A DNA stretch of 64,000 bases from UBA5158 sp963692955 (GCA_963692955.1 OY843587.1:2418001-2482000), one strand, 5' to 3'; shown: positions 30,323-43,378, counted from the first letter of the stretch. A program made the numbers and translations. Notes: generated by a model from the letters alone, not told the origin.

Positions 30323-31169
30323 ATGTTTTTTAGATCAAAACTTAGTGAAAGCGTTTTTGTACTTGCTGTAGGTGCCGCTTTATTAGCATCGTTCTATTAT
30401 AATTGGCTTTACAGTGAGACAGAAGCACTTGCCAAGCCACCCTCACATCTTTGGCTTTACTTCTAGTTTAACACTCGAGGAAAGGGTAAAAGATGTCGAG
30501 AAAGATTTTCCTCGCGTTGACAAACTAATTTCAAGTGATTTAAATCGAATTAGAGAATTATTTTCAATTGTAAATAAGGATCCGAAAGTATTAAGCAAAG
30601 CTGAACTATCGCAACTAAATATATTAAAGTCACTTATCAAAATCTATTGTTACAAGTTAATGATTAATCAGATACCTATGGATCAATTAACTGAAGATGA
30701 AGCTAGAGAAGCTTTAGTTCATCAGCGTGAAAATAAGTCGCTGGTAGATTTCATACCTACAAAATTAAACTCAACCCGTTTTTTAATCGAATATGACTCT
30801 AACCAATATATATTAAAGAGATTTGTATATCACATTCATTTTCCTACTTCGCAAGCGAGATATACTTTAGCTAATCCTTATGATAACCATACTCTCAGTT
30901 TATGCATAGATTTGCTCAGTAATTTGATTGAGCGCATCGACCAATTAAAACATTTTGCAGGCTATGACAAATATCAAAAACTACTTGAAGTGCCGTCCCA
31001 TGTAGATCAGGTACTCGCCCCCTATTCCCATTCGGTAATGTTAAAGGATAAAGTAACAAGTTTACGTGGCTTTCTATTTCCAAAAATTTCAGCGCATGAT
31101 GAAACGCGGTATAGTCCTGAATATGCTGAATGTGTGAGCCGCGAAGTTAGTACTCCACGTAAACCGTAA
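30323..31169 (+). pseudogene. Frameshifted gene for a membrane-anchored protein inside the dtd insertion
   Basis: ATG 30323 opens a 47-codon frame (MFFRSKLSESVFVLAVGAAL...) with one membrane helix and stops at 30464. A second frame, readable from GTG 30414 to 31169 (251 residues), continues with a charged helical protein (LTLEERVKDVEKDFPRVDKL). The span is 847 bp, one base more than a multiple of three, and the frames overlap at 30414-30466, so a single-base indel there would give one protein of about 281 residues. No family is recognised. Its own PmrA-like promoter and membrane helix suggest a decayed or phase-shifted effector gene. If instead 30414 is a true start, the protein would be soluble and lack a good ribosome site. 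Confidence 0.55.
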
Positions 31170-31186
31170 GGCCTTCCCGCGCAGTC

Positions 31187-31272
31187 GAAAACAAGGCGTT
31201 TCACGGCGAATTCGGCGCGAACATGCAAGTGGAATTATGTAACGATGGTCCGGTGACATTTTTATTAAAAGC
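31187..31272 (+). repeat. dtd 3'-end direct repeat, copy 2 (orphan, probably the original end)
   Basis: 86 bp matching 29847-29932 with two mismatches, followed by gct tag, an in-frame stop for the old dtd end. It directly abuts the stop of the convergent gene that follows, which is the kind of packing expected of the ancestral dtd 3' end. Confidence 0.9.
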
Positions 31273-32019
31273 TTAGTGTAAGCGTCGTGAGGGTTTATAA
31301 TGTTTTTCTTCCTGCATTTGCACCGCCGGCAATGTCACCAATAATTTATCGAGCGCATAATGCATTCTTTTTAAAAAAGATGACAAATGGGTGGGGTTGG
31401 CGCTTTCAATTTTAATTTCCAGCGTGCCGAGCATGCCGTTTTTCACTTTATAAATAAAATTTCTGGCTTCCATCACTTTCTGTTCTACGCTCCATTCTTG
31501 TTTTTTCAAAAGAAATTCTAGATAGTCAGTAATTTTTTTTGCTTCCGCCTTATGATGACGTTTAGGATGAAACACGCGCGCTTTAGGGCTTTTGTAATCT
31601 TCAAATACTTTGATGACTTGATGGATGGAGCCATCGATGCTCTGCACCAAACTCATATACGACGCGGGAAATACGTTACTGTTCGCAAATGTAATATATT
31701 CGAAAGGACTGTTTTCTTTAATCTTCAGCGGGATCATATCAAGATCACTTTCGATTTCGCTTAAAGCAGATTCAATTTTGACTCTGAATTCAGGCGTGCA
31801 TATATTTCTATCCATTAACAACGCATCCAAATCATTTCTGACGGCTTGGCATTTCATCATGAGTGGGTTGTGCGAATCTTTCAGAGTCAGTGTGTATTCT
31901 GTTTCGAGCGTTTGCAAATATCTATTTAGGATAACAGCTCCGGAATCATAGAGTTTATCCACAATTGGACTTAATTCGGATGGTTTTTGCTGGCTGGGTT
32001 CACGTTTTTTGGAAAACAT
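31273..32019 (-). CDS. Hypothetical helical protein, 248 residues
   Basis: Not recognised. I choose ATG 32019, preceded by GGGAGAA, over the TTG at 32034. The product is almost entirely helical and charged, with heptad-like stretches (SPIVDKLYDSGAVILNRYLQ; EVKIESALSEIESDLD-like region) and a basic patch VFHPKRHHKAEAKK at mid-length. There is no signal peptide or membrane segment. It lies just beyond the rrn terminator and reads in the same direction as the rrn operon; I see no promoter of its own in the 40 bp between, so it may depend on read-through. It could be an effector-like or cytoskeletal-type protein, but nothing proves that. Confidence 0.7.
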   Translation of the reverse strand: MFSKKREPSQQKPSELSPIVDKLYDSGAVILNRYLQTLETEYTLTLKDSHNPLMMKCQAVRNDLDALLMDRNICTPEFRVKIESALSEIESDLDMIPLKIKENSPFEYITFANSNVFPASYMSLVQSIDGSIHQVIKVFEDYKSPKARVFHPKRHHKAEAKKITDYLEFLLKKQEWSVEQKVMEARNFIYKVKNGMLGTLEIKIESANPTHLSSFLKRMHYALDKLLVTLPAVQMQEEKHYKPSRRLH

Positions 32020-32060
32020 GCGGGGTTCTCCCAAGAGCGGATGCTAAGAATTTTTTGATA

Positions 32061-32092
32061 TAAAAAACCCCCGGAGTTAAGTCCGAGGGTTT
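32061..32092 (-). terminator. Rho-independent terminator of the rrn operon
   Basis: On the minus strand AACCCTCGGA pairs with TCCGGGGGTT (one G-U) around a 6-nt loop and is followed by TTTTTTATAT. It starts about 10 bp after the 5S gene. Confidence 0.9.
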
Positions 32093-32102
32093 GACGATAA
32101 GG

Positions 32103-32219
32103 GCCTGGCAATGACCTACTTTCACATGAGTAGTCTCACACTATCATCGGCGCGGAGTGGTTTCACTTCTGAGTTCGAGATGGGATCAGGTGGTTCCCAC
32201 ACGCTATGGTCGCCAGGCA
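32103..32219 (-). rRNA. rrf: 5S ribosomal RNA
   Basis: About 117 nt beginning TGCCTGGCGACCATAGCG and ending in the complementary TTGCCAGGC, with the conserved CCCATCTCGAACTCAGAAG core. It is last in the operon, 130 bp after 23S and just before the terminator. The ends are set by the pairing helix I and are good to a few bases. Confidence 0.95.
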
Positions 32220-32351
32220 AACTAACTGTTTTGGGTGCAGGATGTTTTGTGTTGCTTTGGTGTTACTGGGTATTGCTTCCTACTAGCCCCTTGGTGAAGT
32301 AAAGCGATTAAGATCGCTGTATGCTGTCAATCAAAACTACTGAGGTGTTAT

Positions 32352-35260
<2,909 letters not shown>

Positions 35261-35599
35261 ATATAACCCTTAGTAGTTTCGACTTCGTGAATTGGGTTCG
35301 CTTGGTTTCTTTGTTGTAAGCAAAACAACTAAAAACTTGAAACTAACTTCCATCCACCAATAAAAAATCTCACTCAAAAAGCTATACAGCATACTAAGTA
35401 ACACTTCATTTGTTGCTTTCTTTCATTTTGATTTGCTGTGCATACAGTTGTACGTCCGCATCATTTGCTAAACGCGCGTCAACTTACTCAGAAGAGTTGA
35501 TAATCATTTAATAAATGATTAAACAACGTCGCTCCTCATAAGAAGATGGCCGTCTAGAAATGGCTTTCGCGCTTTCTATACTCGCTTTACTTCACCAAA

Positions 35600-35612
35600 T
35601 TGTTAAAGATCA
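35600..35612 (-). promoter_or_regulatory. boxA antitermination site in the 16S-23S spacer
   Basis: TGATCTTTAACAA on the minus strand, followed by TTTGG, is close to the classical boxA (TGCTCTTTAACAA). It lies between tRNA-Ala and 23S, the normal place for NusB/NusE loading. The rest of the spacer 35261-35775 carries no gene. Confidence 0.75.
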
Positions 35613-35775
35613 GAGTAAATCATCAAGATACTACCCACTGCACAGAAGCTTCAGTTTTCACGCAAGCTTCTCGCTCAGTGCCTAATACCCTAGGGTTTAT
35701 TCTTAAAAAAAAAGAAAAAGAAAACCGGGTTAATCAAATAAAACAAAACTTCGAACTCAAAGTTGCTGCACTTAC

Positions 35776-35851
35776 TGGTGGAGACAGTCGGGATCGAACC
35801 GACGACCCCCTGCTTGCAAAGCAGGTGCTCTCCCAGCTGAGCTATGCCCCC
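35776..35851 (-). tRNA. tRNA-Ala (TGC)
   Basis: 76 nt, minus strand, GGGGGCATAGCTCAGCTGGG at the 5' end, anticodon loop CTTTGCAAG with TGC, T-loop GTTCGATCC and an encoded CCA. Second tRNA of the 16S-23S spacer, in the usual Ile-Ala order. Confidence 0.97.
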
Positions 35852-35871
35852 TTCATTCCTAGCGTCGATAA

Positions 35872-35948
<77 letters not shown>

Positions 35949-36084
35949 GCTCGCACGATTTTTCTGGTAGATTCTCGATTCAGCGTCAGTGTTTCTTAAT
36001 TCGTTCGCTTCTCTTTCTTCTCTTTGTTCTTACCAAGCAATAAGTGTGGATACCTACGTCAACTTCTATCATTAGATATTTTTG

Positions 36085-37626
<1,542 letters not shown>

Positions 37627-37770
37627 AAATCGGAAATATTTAATCTCTTAACTCGATATAATCACTTTGCGATTATTTCTGTCTTGCACTCAAAGTACTT
37701 TTACATCGTTTTATTGCTTGATCTAATCTCAAGTCATTAACGTAAGTACCCACACTTATTGCTTGGCTTA

Positions 37771-37784
37771 ATTTTTAAAGAACA
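37771..37784 (-). promoter_or_regulatory. boxA-like site in the rrn leader
   Basis: TGTTCTTTAAAAAT on the minus strand lies between the P1 promoter and 16S, the expected place for the leader boxA of the antitermination complex. It departs from the consensus at a few positions. Confidence 0.6.
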
Positions 37785-37825
37785 TGTGAGCGGTTCGAAT
37801 ATCTACGCTCATCCAGAGAGGACGA

Positions 37826-37853
37826 ATTCTACAGCCAGCAGATTCTTTGTCAA
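37826..37853 (-). promoter_or_regulatory. rrn P1 promoter
   Basis: A perfect -35 TTGACA (37848-37853), a 16-bp spacer and -10 TAGAAT (37826-37831) read toward 16S. AT-rich sequence just upstream would serve as an UP element. The leader to 16S is about 190 nt. Confidence 0.85.
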
Positions 37854-37896
37854 CAGTAATTGATAACATTTACTAAAAAGTTTTTAATGTTAAAAA

Positions 37897-39096
37897 TTAA
37901 GTCAAAATAACCTTAGAAAACCGCCTTTTTCCCACTTGAATTATGAAAGTTTTACCGGCCGGCATAACGAGATTTTTTTCGGAAATTTTTTCGCCGTCAA
38001 TTTTTACCGCGCCTTGTTGTATCATGCGCATCGCATCGGAAGTACTTTCCGTTAGCCCCGCGGATTTAATAATGTTAGCGATCTGCATGCCTTCGCTGCC
38101 GACCGTTAAATGATGCTCGGGAATTTCTTCAGGCAGCATGCCTTGCTGAAATTGAGAAACGAATTCTTCGTGCGCCTTCAACGCCGCGTCTTTATTGTGA
38201 AAACGCTCGACGATCTCTGCGGCCAATTGATATTTAACGTCGCGGGGGTTTAAGCCTTGCTCGACGTCGGCGCGTAATTTTTTTATGTCCGGCAGTGAAC
38301 GAAAACTTATTAATTCAAACCAAGTCCACATCGTATCATCGGAAATAGACATGACTTTGCCATACATTTCCCGCGCGGGTTCATCGATACCAATATAGTT
38401 GCCTAACGACTTCGACATTTTTTTAATGCCGTCTAACCCTAACAGCAATGGCACCGTGATGACGGTCTGCGGTTTTTGACCCATTTGTTTTTGCAATTCG
38501 CGGCCCATCAACAAATTAAATTTCTGGTCCGTGCCGCCTAATTCGATGTCGGCTTGCATCGCGACAGAATCGTAGCCTTGCATCAAAGGATAAAGAAATT
38601 CATGAATCGCGATGGAGTGGCCGCCCGTGTAGCGCTTATGAAAATCATCGCGTTCCAACATACGCGCGACGGTATAACAAGAAGTAATTTTAATCATGTC
38701 GGCGGCGGTAACTTTATTCATCCACTCCGAATTGAACATGATTTTTGTTTTCGCTTCGTCTAGTACTTTAAAAACTTGTTTGCGATAGGTGATCGCGTTC
38801 TCGGCGACTTGCTCGGCGGTCAGCGGCGGACGCGTTTCATTTTTACCTGATGGGTCACCGATCATGCCGGTGAAATCGCCGATTAAAAAAACCACTTCAT
38901 GGCCTAGCTCTTGAAACTGGCGCATTTTATTTAGTAACACGGTATGGCCTAGATGCAGATCCGGCGCGGTGGGGTCGAAACCCGCTTTGACGCGCAGCGG
39001 TTTGCCGGTTTTTAAACGCGCGATCAAATCTTCTTCCAACAGAACTTCATCCGTGCCACGGCGAATTATTTCTAAAGCTTCATCTACGGACGCCAT
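37897..39096 (-). CDS. tyrS: Tyrosyl-tRNA synthetase
   Basis: Class I aminoacyl-tRNA synthetase that charges tRNA-Tyr in the cytosol. The 399 residues contain the HIGH-type motif HLGH (residues 48-51, in FDPTAPDLHLGHTVLL), FLIGDFTGMIGDPSG, ELGGTDQKFNLLMGREL, and the KMSKS loop KKMSKSLGNYIG. A C-terminal S4-like RNA-binding domain follows (SDAMRMIQQGAVKIDGEKIS). The HLGH form and 399-residue length point to the TyrZ-like branch rather than the E. coli TyrS branch of 424 residues. AGGAG lies before the start. It sits just downstream of recG on the minus strand and upstream of the rrn promoter in the same direction. Confidence 0.95.
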   Translation of the reverse strand: MASVDEALEIIRRGTDEVLLEEDLIARLKTGKPLRVKAGFDPTAPDLHLGHTVLLNKMRQFQELGHEVVFLIGDFTGMIGDPSGKNETRPPLTAEQVAENAITYRKQVFKVLDEAKTKIMFNSEWMNKVTAADMIKITSCYTVARMLERDDFHKRYTGGHSIAIHEFLYPLMQGYDSVAMQADIELGGTDQKFNLLMGRELQKQMGQKPQTVITVPLLLGLDGIKKMSKSLGNYIGIDEPAREMYGKVMSISDDTMWTWFELISFRSLPDIKKLRADVEQGLNPRDVKYQLAAEIVERFHNKDAALKAHEEFVSQFQQGMLPEEIPEHHLTVGSEGMQIANIIKSAGLTESTSDAMRMIQQGAVKIDGEKISEKNLVMPAGKTFIIQVGKRRFSKVILT

Positions 39097-39168
39097 GACA
39101 GCAGTCTCCTCTTGATTTCTCGATCATCTAAGCTACAAAAGCGGGAAATGAAAGTAAAGCGCTAAAAC

Positions 39169-41265
39169 TCACACATGACCGTATTGCACGCTATCGCGCA
39201 GCCAGCGTTTGATGAGCGGCGCAATGGTAAGACGGTGGTACTTCACTAAGGTATCCGCGGCGGCCTGCACAGCCGGGATTAAACTATCGTCACGTAGCAA
39301 GTCCGCGATCCGTAATGCGACATCGCCTGTTTGTCGCGTGCCTAACACTTCACCTGGGCCCCGTAATTCTAAATCACGCTGCGCGATCTTGAAACCATCG
39401 GTGGTTTCGCGCAGCACGGCTAATCTTTCTTTCGCTAGCCGCGACAAAGGGTTTTGATATATCAGCACGCAATGGCTTGCTAACGCGCCGCGGCCGACGC
39501 GACCGCGTAATTGATGTAATTGCGCCAAGCCCAAACGTTCGGCGTTTTCGATGACCATCAAACTTGCGTTAGGGACATCGACGCCTACTTCAATAACTGT
39601 CGTGGCGACTAATAAATTGATTTCCGCATTTTTAAACGCCCGCATGATTTGTTCTTTTTCGGCGGATTTTAGGCGGCCGTGAATCAAGCCTATCGTTAAG
39701 GTCGGGAAACGCGCGCGCATTTGCGCCGCGGTGTCTTCCGCGGCTTGGCATTCTAATACTTCTGATTCTTCGATTAGCGTGCAGACCCAATAGACTTGCC
39801 GGCCTGCCCCGCAAGCTTCGAAAACTCGCTCGCACATTTCATCGCGGCGGGAATTGGAAATTACGGTGGTGGTGACTGGGGTGCGGCCAGGGGGCAATTC
39901 ATCAATGACAGAATAATCTAAGTCCGCGTAAACGCTCATTGCTAGCGTGCGTGGTATTGGTGTTGCGGTCATGATGAGCTGATGCGGAAAACAATTTTCG
40001 TGCATACCTTTTTCCCGCAGCAGCGCGCGCTGCTGCACACCAAAACGGTGTTGCTCGTCGACTACGACTAAAGCTAAATTTAAAAATTCTACGCCACGTT
40101 GAAAAATCGCGTGGGTGCCGACGATGACTTTCACATTGCCGGCGGCCATGCCGGCAAGCGTTTGCGTGCGCAGAGATGCTTTCATCTGGCCAATCAACAG
40201 CACGGTTTCGATTCCCAATGGCGCAAACCATTTTTGAAAATTTAAAAAATGTTGTTCAGCGAGTAATTCTGTCGGCGCTAGTATCGCGCATTGATAGCCA
40301 CTCTCTATTGCTTGCAACATGGCGAAGGCTGCTACTACGGTTTTGCCAGAGCCTACATCGCCTTGCAATAATCGTAACATCGGGTGCGGTTGAGATAAAT
40401 CTTGTGAAATTTCTTCGATTACGCGTTGTTGGGCATTGGTTAACTTAAAAGATAATATTTCTAAAAATTTATTTCGTAGTCCGCCGTGTTTGTCCAACGC
40501 GAATGCTTCTTGCAATTTAAACGTCTGTTTCAAATGCAACAAACTCAAACGGTGTGCTAATAATTCTTCGAACACTAAGCGCTGCTGACTGATATGTTGT
40601 TTTTCTATTAACATATCAACGGGCGCGTCTGCGGGCGGGCGATGCACGAATGTCAGTGCTTCACTTAATGTAGGAAAAGAAAATTCCTGCAATAACTCTG
40701 GCGGCAAAATATCTTGTAACAGTGCACCTGTGCTCAGCAATTTCAATGCTGCTTGCGTCAAACGGCGAAAACTCAGTTGACTTAATCCTTCGGTCGTCGG
40801 ATAAATCGGGGTGAGGTTATCTTCCACCGGCGCGATTAACTCTGCGGAAACTAAACGGTATTCTGGATGCACCATTTCCAAGCCGTGAGTGCCACGGCGC
40901 ACTTCGCCAAAACATCGTAAACGCGTGCCGGTTTTTAAAGTTTGCCGTTGTTGCGCGTTGGCGTGAAAAAATCTTAATCGTAATTTGCCGCTGGGATCGC
41001 GTAGCTGGCATAACAAACGGGTACGGCCGGCTTTTGGAATCATGACTGATTCGATTTCGCCTTCGATGACGACGTGATCGCCTGGGGCTACATTGGCGAT
41101 GGGGTATACTCGCGTGCGGTCTTGGTAGCGCATCGGTAAGTGGAATAATAAATCTTGGACGTGATGGATTCCCAAAACTGCTAGACGTTCGGCGATACGT
41201 TTTCCTACGCCGGATAGGTGTTGGCAGGGGAGCATGCTTAGATCTAATGTTTTAGTTTTATCCAT
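39169..41265 (-). CDS. recG: ATP-dependent DNA helicase RecG
   Basis: Remodels stalled replication forks and Holliday junctions. The 698 residues include the N-terminal wedge/OB domain (LGIHHVQDLLFHLPMRYQDR, GEIESVMIPKAGRTRLL) and helicase motifs I GDVGSGKTVVAAFAML, Ia ILAPTELLAEQH, II VVDEQHRFGVQQR, III TATPIPRTLAMSVY, and motif VI QLRGRVGRG. The C-terminal RecG helical hook region RDLELRGPGEVLGTRQTG is also present. E. coli RecG is 693 residues. It is 72 bp upstream of tyrS on the same strand. A 713-bp repeat-rich gap precedes it. Confidence 0.96.
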   Translation of the reverse strand: MDKTKTLDLSMLPCQHLSGVGKRIAERLAVLGIHHVQDLLFHLPMRYQDRTRVYPIANVAPGDHVVIEGEIESVMIPKAGRTRLLCQLRDPSGKLRLRFFHANAQQRQTLKTGTRLRCFGEVRRGTHGLEMVHPEYRLVSAELIAPVEDNLTPIYPTTEGLSQLSFRRLTQAALKLLSTGALLQDILPPELLQEFSFPTLSEALTFVHRPPADAPVDMLIEKQHISQQRLVFEELLAHRLSLLHLKQTFKLQEAFALDKHGGLRNKFLEILSFKLTNAQQRVIEEISQDLSQPHPMLRLLQGDVGSGKTVVAAFAMLQAIESGYQCAILAPTELLAEQHFLNFQKWFAPLGIETVLLIGQMKASLRTQTLAGMAAGNVKVIVGTHAIFQRGVEFLNLALVVVDEQHRFGVQQRALLREKGMHENCFPHQLIMTATPIPRTLAMSVYADLDYSVIDELPPGRTPVTTTVISNSRRDEMCERVFEACGAGRQVYWVCTLIEESEVLECQAAEDTAAQMRARFPTLTIGLIHGRLKSAEKEQIMRAFKNAEINLLVATTVIEVGVDVPNASLMVIENAERLGLAQLHQLRGRVGRGALASHCVLIYQNPLSRLAKERLAVLRETTDGFKIAQRDLELRGPGEVLGTRQTGDVALRIADLLRDDSLIPAVQAAADTLVKYHRLTIAPLIKRWLRDSVQYGHV

Positions 41266-41321
41266 GGTGTGTCGCTGGTTTTTTGTTTAGAAGCGATATT
41301 ATGACATAAACAGCAGCGACA

Positions 41322-41428
41322 ATCTTGGAGTGGAAGGGGTTGCCGTCGCTCGGGGCACGACATCCATGTCGTTATTGAAGCCATCCATGGCTTCCACTCG
41401 CTCTCCACAACCCCTTCCACTCCAAGAT
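41322..41428. repeat. 107-bp hairpin element 1, with an internal two-hairpin core
   Basis: The arms 41322-41342 and 41408-41428 are perfect 21-bp inverted repeats. The core between them contains two small palindromes, ACGACATCCATGTCGT and GAAGCCATCCATGGCTTC, giving a clover-like fold. The same core occurs in inverse orientation inside element 2 (41783-41898). No reading frame of interest. Confidence 0.85.
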
Positions 41429-41529
41429 CTCATCATTCGTTGGAGATTCTCTTAAGAAAAAAAATCCAAACTAATATCGCATAAGGAGGAAAAAATGGAT
41501 TATTCGAATAGGCGCATGATCCCATTTTT

Positions 41530-41563
41530 TTGGAAGAGCTTTTTGGTGAAAAGCTCTTTCCAA
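41530..41563. repeat. Hairpin, 14-bp stem
   Basis: TTGGAAGAGCTTTT pairs with AAAAGCTCTTTCCAA, with one bulged T and a 5-nt loop. A run of T precedes it rather than follows it on the plus strand; on the minus strand AAAAAA follows reversed, so it could act as a terminator after a minus-strand transcript only weakly. Confidence 0.5.
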
Positions 41564-41646
41564 TCTGCATCGTCTACTCGCTTCGCATCGTCATAGAAAT
41601 GGTCTCATTACTTTCATAAATCAGCGACGCACAGCGAGCAATAAGG

Positions 41647-41686
41647 ACAAGCTAGAAGTGGGAAGCCCTTCCCACTTCTAGCTTGT
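41647..41686. repeat. Short hairpin without the core (empty version of element 2)
   Basis: The arms 41647-41665 and 41668-41686 are perfect 19-bp inverted repeats around two bases. The arm text (gctagaagtgggaag) is the same as the outer arms of element 2, and the 40 bp upstream (ataaatcagcgacgc...) is also shared, so this looks like the same element lacking the core. Confidence 0.8.
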
Positions 41687-41782
41687 CGACCGAATGCGAA
41701 GAAAACTCCCGAGCATATCTTTAAAGAGGTTCTAGTTGCTTTTATAAATCAGCGACGCGCAGCGAGCGCTAAGAATGATGAG

Positions 41783-41898
41783 GACGAGCTAGAAGTGGGA
41801 AGGGTTGTGGAGAGCGAGTGGAAGCCATGGATGGCTTCAACAACGACATGGATGTCGTGCCCCGAGCGAACGGCAACCCTTCCCACTTCTAGCTCGTC
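41783..41898. repeat. Hairpin element 2, core in inverse orientation to element 1
   Basis: The arms 41783-41807 and 41874-41898 are 25-bp inverted repeats. The centre is the reverse complement of the element 1 core with very few changes. Its flank repeats the flank of the 41647 hairpin. Together with 41322-41686 this fills most of the 713-bp gap between recG and tRNA-Leu. Confidence 0.85.
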
Positions 41899-41939
41899 GA
41901 CCGACTCATCAACCGACTCATCGCCCAATACCGATGTCA

Positions 41940-41968
41940 TTGACAAAAAAAACCTTTATCAGTAAAGT
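41940..41968 (+). promoter_or_regulatory. Promoter of tRNA-Leu
   Basis: Perfect -35 TTGACA (41940-41945), 17-bp spacer, -10 TAAAGT (41963-41968), 10 nt before the first base of the tRNA. Confidence 0.75.
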
Positions 41969-41978
41969 GCTCGCTCAT

Positions 41979-42062
41979 GCCGGGGTGGTGGAATTGGTAG
42001 ACACGCAAGCTTCAGGTGTTTGTGGGGGTAACCCCGTGGAGGTTCAAGTCCTCTCCTCGGTA
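41979..42062 (+). tRNA. tRNA-Leu (CAG), CCA not encoded
   Basis: 84 nt with a long variable arm. The acceptor GCCGGGG pairs with CCTCGGT (two G-U pairs), the anticodon stem CAAGC/GTTTG encloses TTCAGGT with anticodon CAG, the variable arm is GGGGTAACCCC, and the T arm is GGAGG-TTCAAGT-CCTCT. The discriminator A is followed by taatg, so CCA must be added after transcription, unlike the rrn tRNAs here. Bases 42044-42062 overlap the end of purA on the other strand. Confidence 0.92.
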
Positions 42063-43378
42063 TAATGTAAATTCAAATCATTCTTCTTATCGAATGGATG
42101 CGACAACACAATCGTTGCCATCCTTTCCGGCCCCGTAGAAATCATATCAATCGGCACACCCGCTAATACTTCTATCCGTAACAAATATTTTTGCGCATTT
42201 TCCGGCAACTGCGTAAAAGTTTTAACACCCAACGTAGAAGATCGCCACCCAGGCAACTCCTCATAAACCGGCACACACGCCGCTAACTGCGCCGCATCCG
42301 TCGGCAATTCCGTAATATTTTTCCCGTTAAGCGAATAAGAAGTACAAACCCGCACCGTATCAAACTCATCTAACACATCTAACTTAGTAATACACAACCC
42401 AGACAAACTATTCAATTGCACCGAACGGCGGATAATCACCATATCCAACCAACCACAACGGCGCGGTCTGCCTGTCACCGAACCAAACTCGTTACCGCGC
42501 TCCGCTAACAACTTACCTAAATCATCTTCCAACTCCGTCGGAAAAGGCCCCGAGCCGACGCGCGTCGTGTAAGCTTTCGTAATACCCAACACATAATCTA
42601 AATAACGCGGACCAAAACCCGTGCCGGTACAAGCGGCACCCGCGATCGTGTTCGATGAAGTCACGTAAGGATAGGTGCCATGATCGATGTCTAACAACAT
42701 CCCTTGCGCGCCTTCGAATAAAATATTTTTTCCCTGCGCGCGGTGCTCGGCTAACAAAGCGGAAACGTCAGCTTGCATACTCTCTAATTGCGGCGCCATC
42801 GCTAACATCGTGTCTAACATTTCTTGAAAATCTAACGCTTGCTCATGATGATAATTCACTAACACGAAATTGTGAAACTCAAGAATCTCTGTTAATTTTT
42901 GTGCGAACAATTCCGGCTGAAATAAATCGCCAAAACGCAACGCGCGGCGCGCGACTTTGTCTTCGTATGCCGGCCCGATGCCGCGGCCGGTGGTGCCAAT
43001 CTTTTTATTGCCTTTCGCTTTTTCACGCGCTAAATCCAGAGCGACGTGCGAAGGTAAAATCAACGTGCAAGCCGTGCTAATTCGCAAGCGGTTTTTCACG
43101 TCGATGCCGCGGCCTTCAAGTTCGCCGATTTCTTGCAGCAGCGCGACCGGGGACAACACCACGCCGTTGCCAATCATACATTGCACATGCGGATGCAAAA
43201 TTCCGGAGGGGATTAAACGTAATACTGTTTTTAGACCGTCGATAACTAAAGTGTGGCCCGCGTTGTGGCCGCCTTGAAAGCGCGCGACTACAGACGCCTG
43301 GTCCATGAGCAAGTCAACAACTTTGCCCTTGCCTTCATCACCCCATTGACTACCTAAAACAACAACACTTTTTCCCAT
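42044..43378 (-). CDS. purA: Adenylosuccinate synthetase
   Basis: GTP-dependent conversion of IMP and aspartate to adenylosuccinate, first committed step to AMP. I start at ATG 43378 (MGKSVVVLGSQWGDEGKGK) with GGAAG upstream, matching family starts. Motifs are the P-loop-like GDEGKGKVVD, GGHNAGHT, TGRGIGPAYEDK, FEGAQGMLLDIDHGTYPYVT and NEFGSVTGRPRRCGWLD. The family normally ends at HPFD-like residues (E. coli DPFDA, 432 residues); this one runs on for about 14 more residues (KKNDLNLHYTEERT), the last six or so coded antisense to tRNA-Leu. Length is 444. It is the last gene of the hflK-hflC-yjeT-purA group. Confidence 0.96.
   Translation of the reverse strand: MGKSVVVLGSQWGDEGKGKVVDLLMDQASVVARFQGGHNAGHTLVIDGLKTVLRLIPSGILHPHVQCMIGNGVVLSPVALLQEIGELEGRGIDVKNRLRISTACTLILPSHVALDLAREKAKGNKKIGTTGRGIGPAYEDKVARRALRFGDLFQPELFAQKLTEILEFHNFVLVNYHHEQALDFQEMLDTMLAMAPQLESMQADVSALLAEHRAQGKNILFEGAQGMLLDIDHGTYPYVTSSNTIAGAACTGTGFGPRYLDYVLGITKAYTTRVGSGPFPTELEDDLGKLLAERGNEFGSVTGRPRRCGWLDMVIIRRSVQLNSLSGLCITKLDVLDEFDTVRVCTSYSLNGKNITELPTDAAQLAACVPVYEELPGWRSSTLGVKTFTQLPENAQKYLLRIEVLAGVPIDMISTGPERMATIVLSHPFDKKNDLNLHYTEERT

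Noticed and set aside
41322..41898. A CRISPR array.
   Set aside because: The repeats are long hairpins in mixed orientation without regular spacers, and no cas gene is in the window.
41749..42065. Open frames over the hairpin island and tRNA-Leu.
   Set aside because: They consist of palindromic repeats and the tRNA itself; composition and context do not support proteins.
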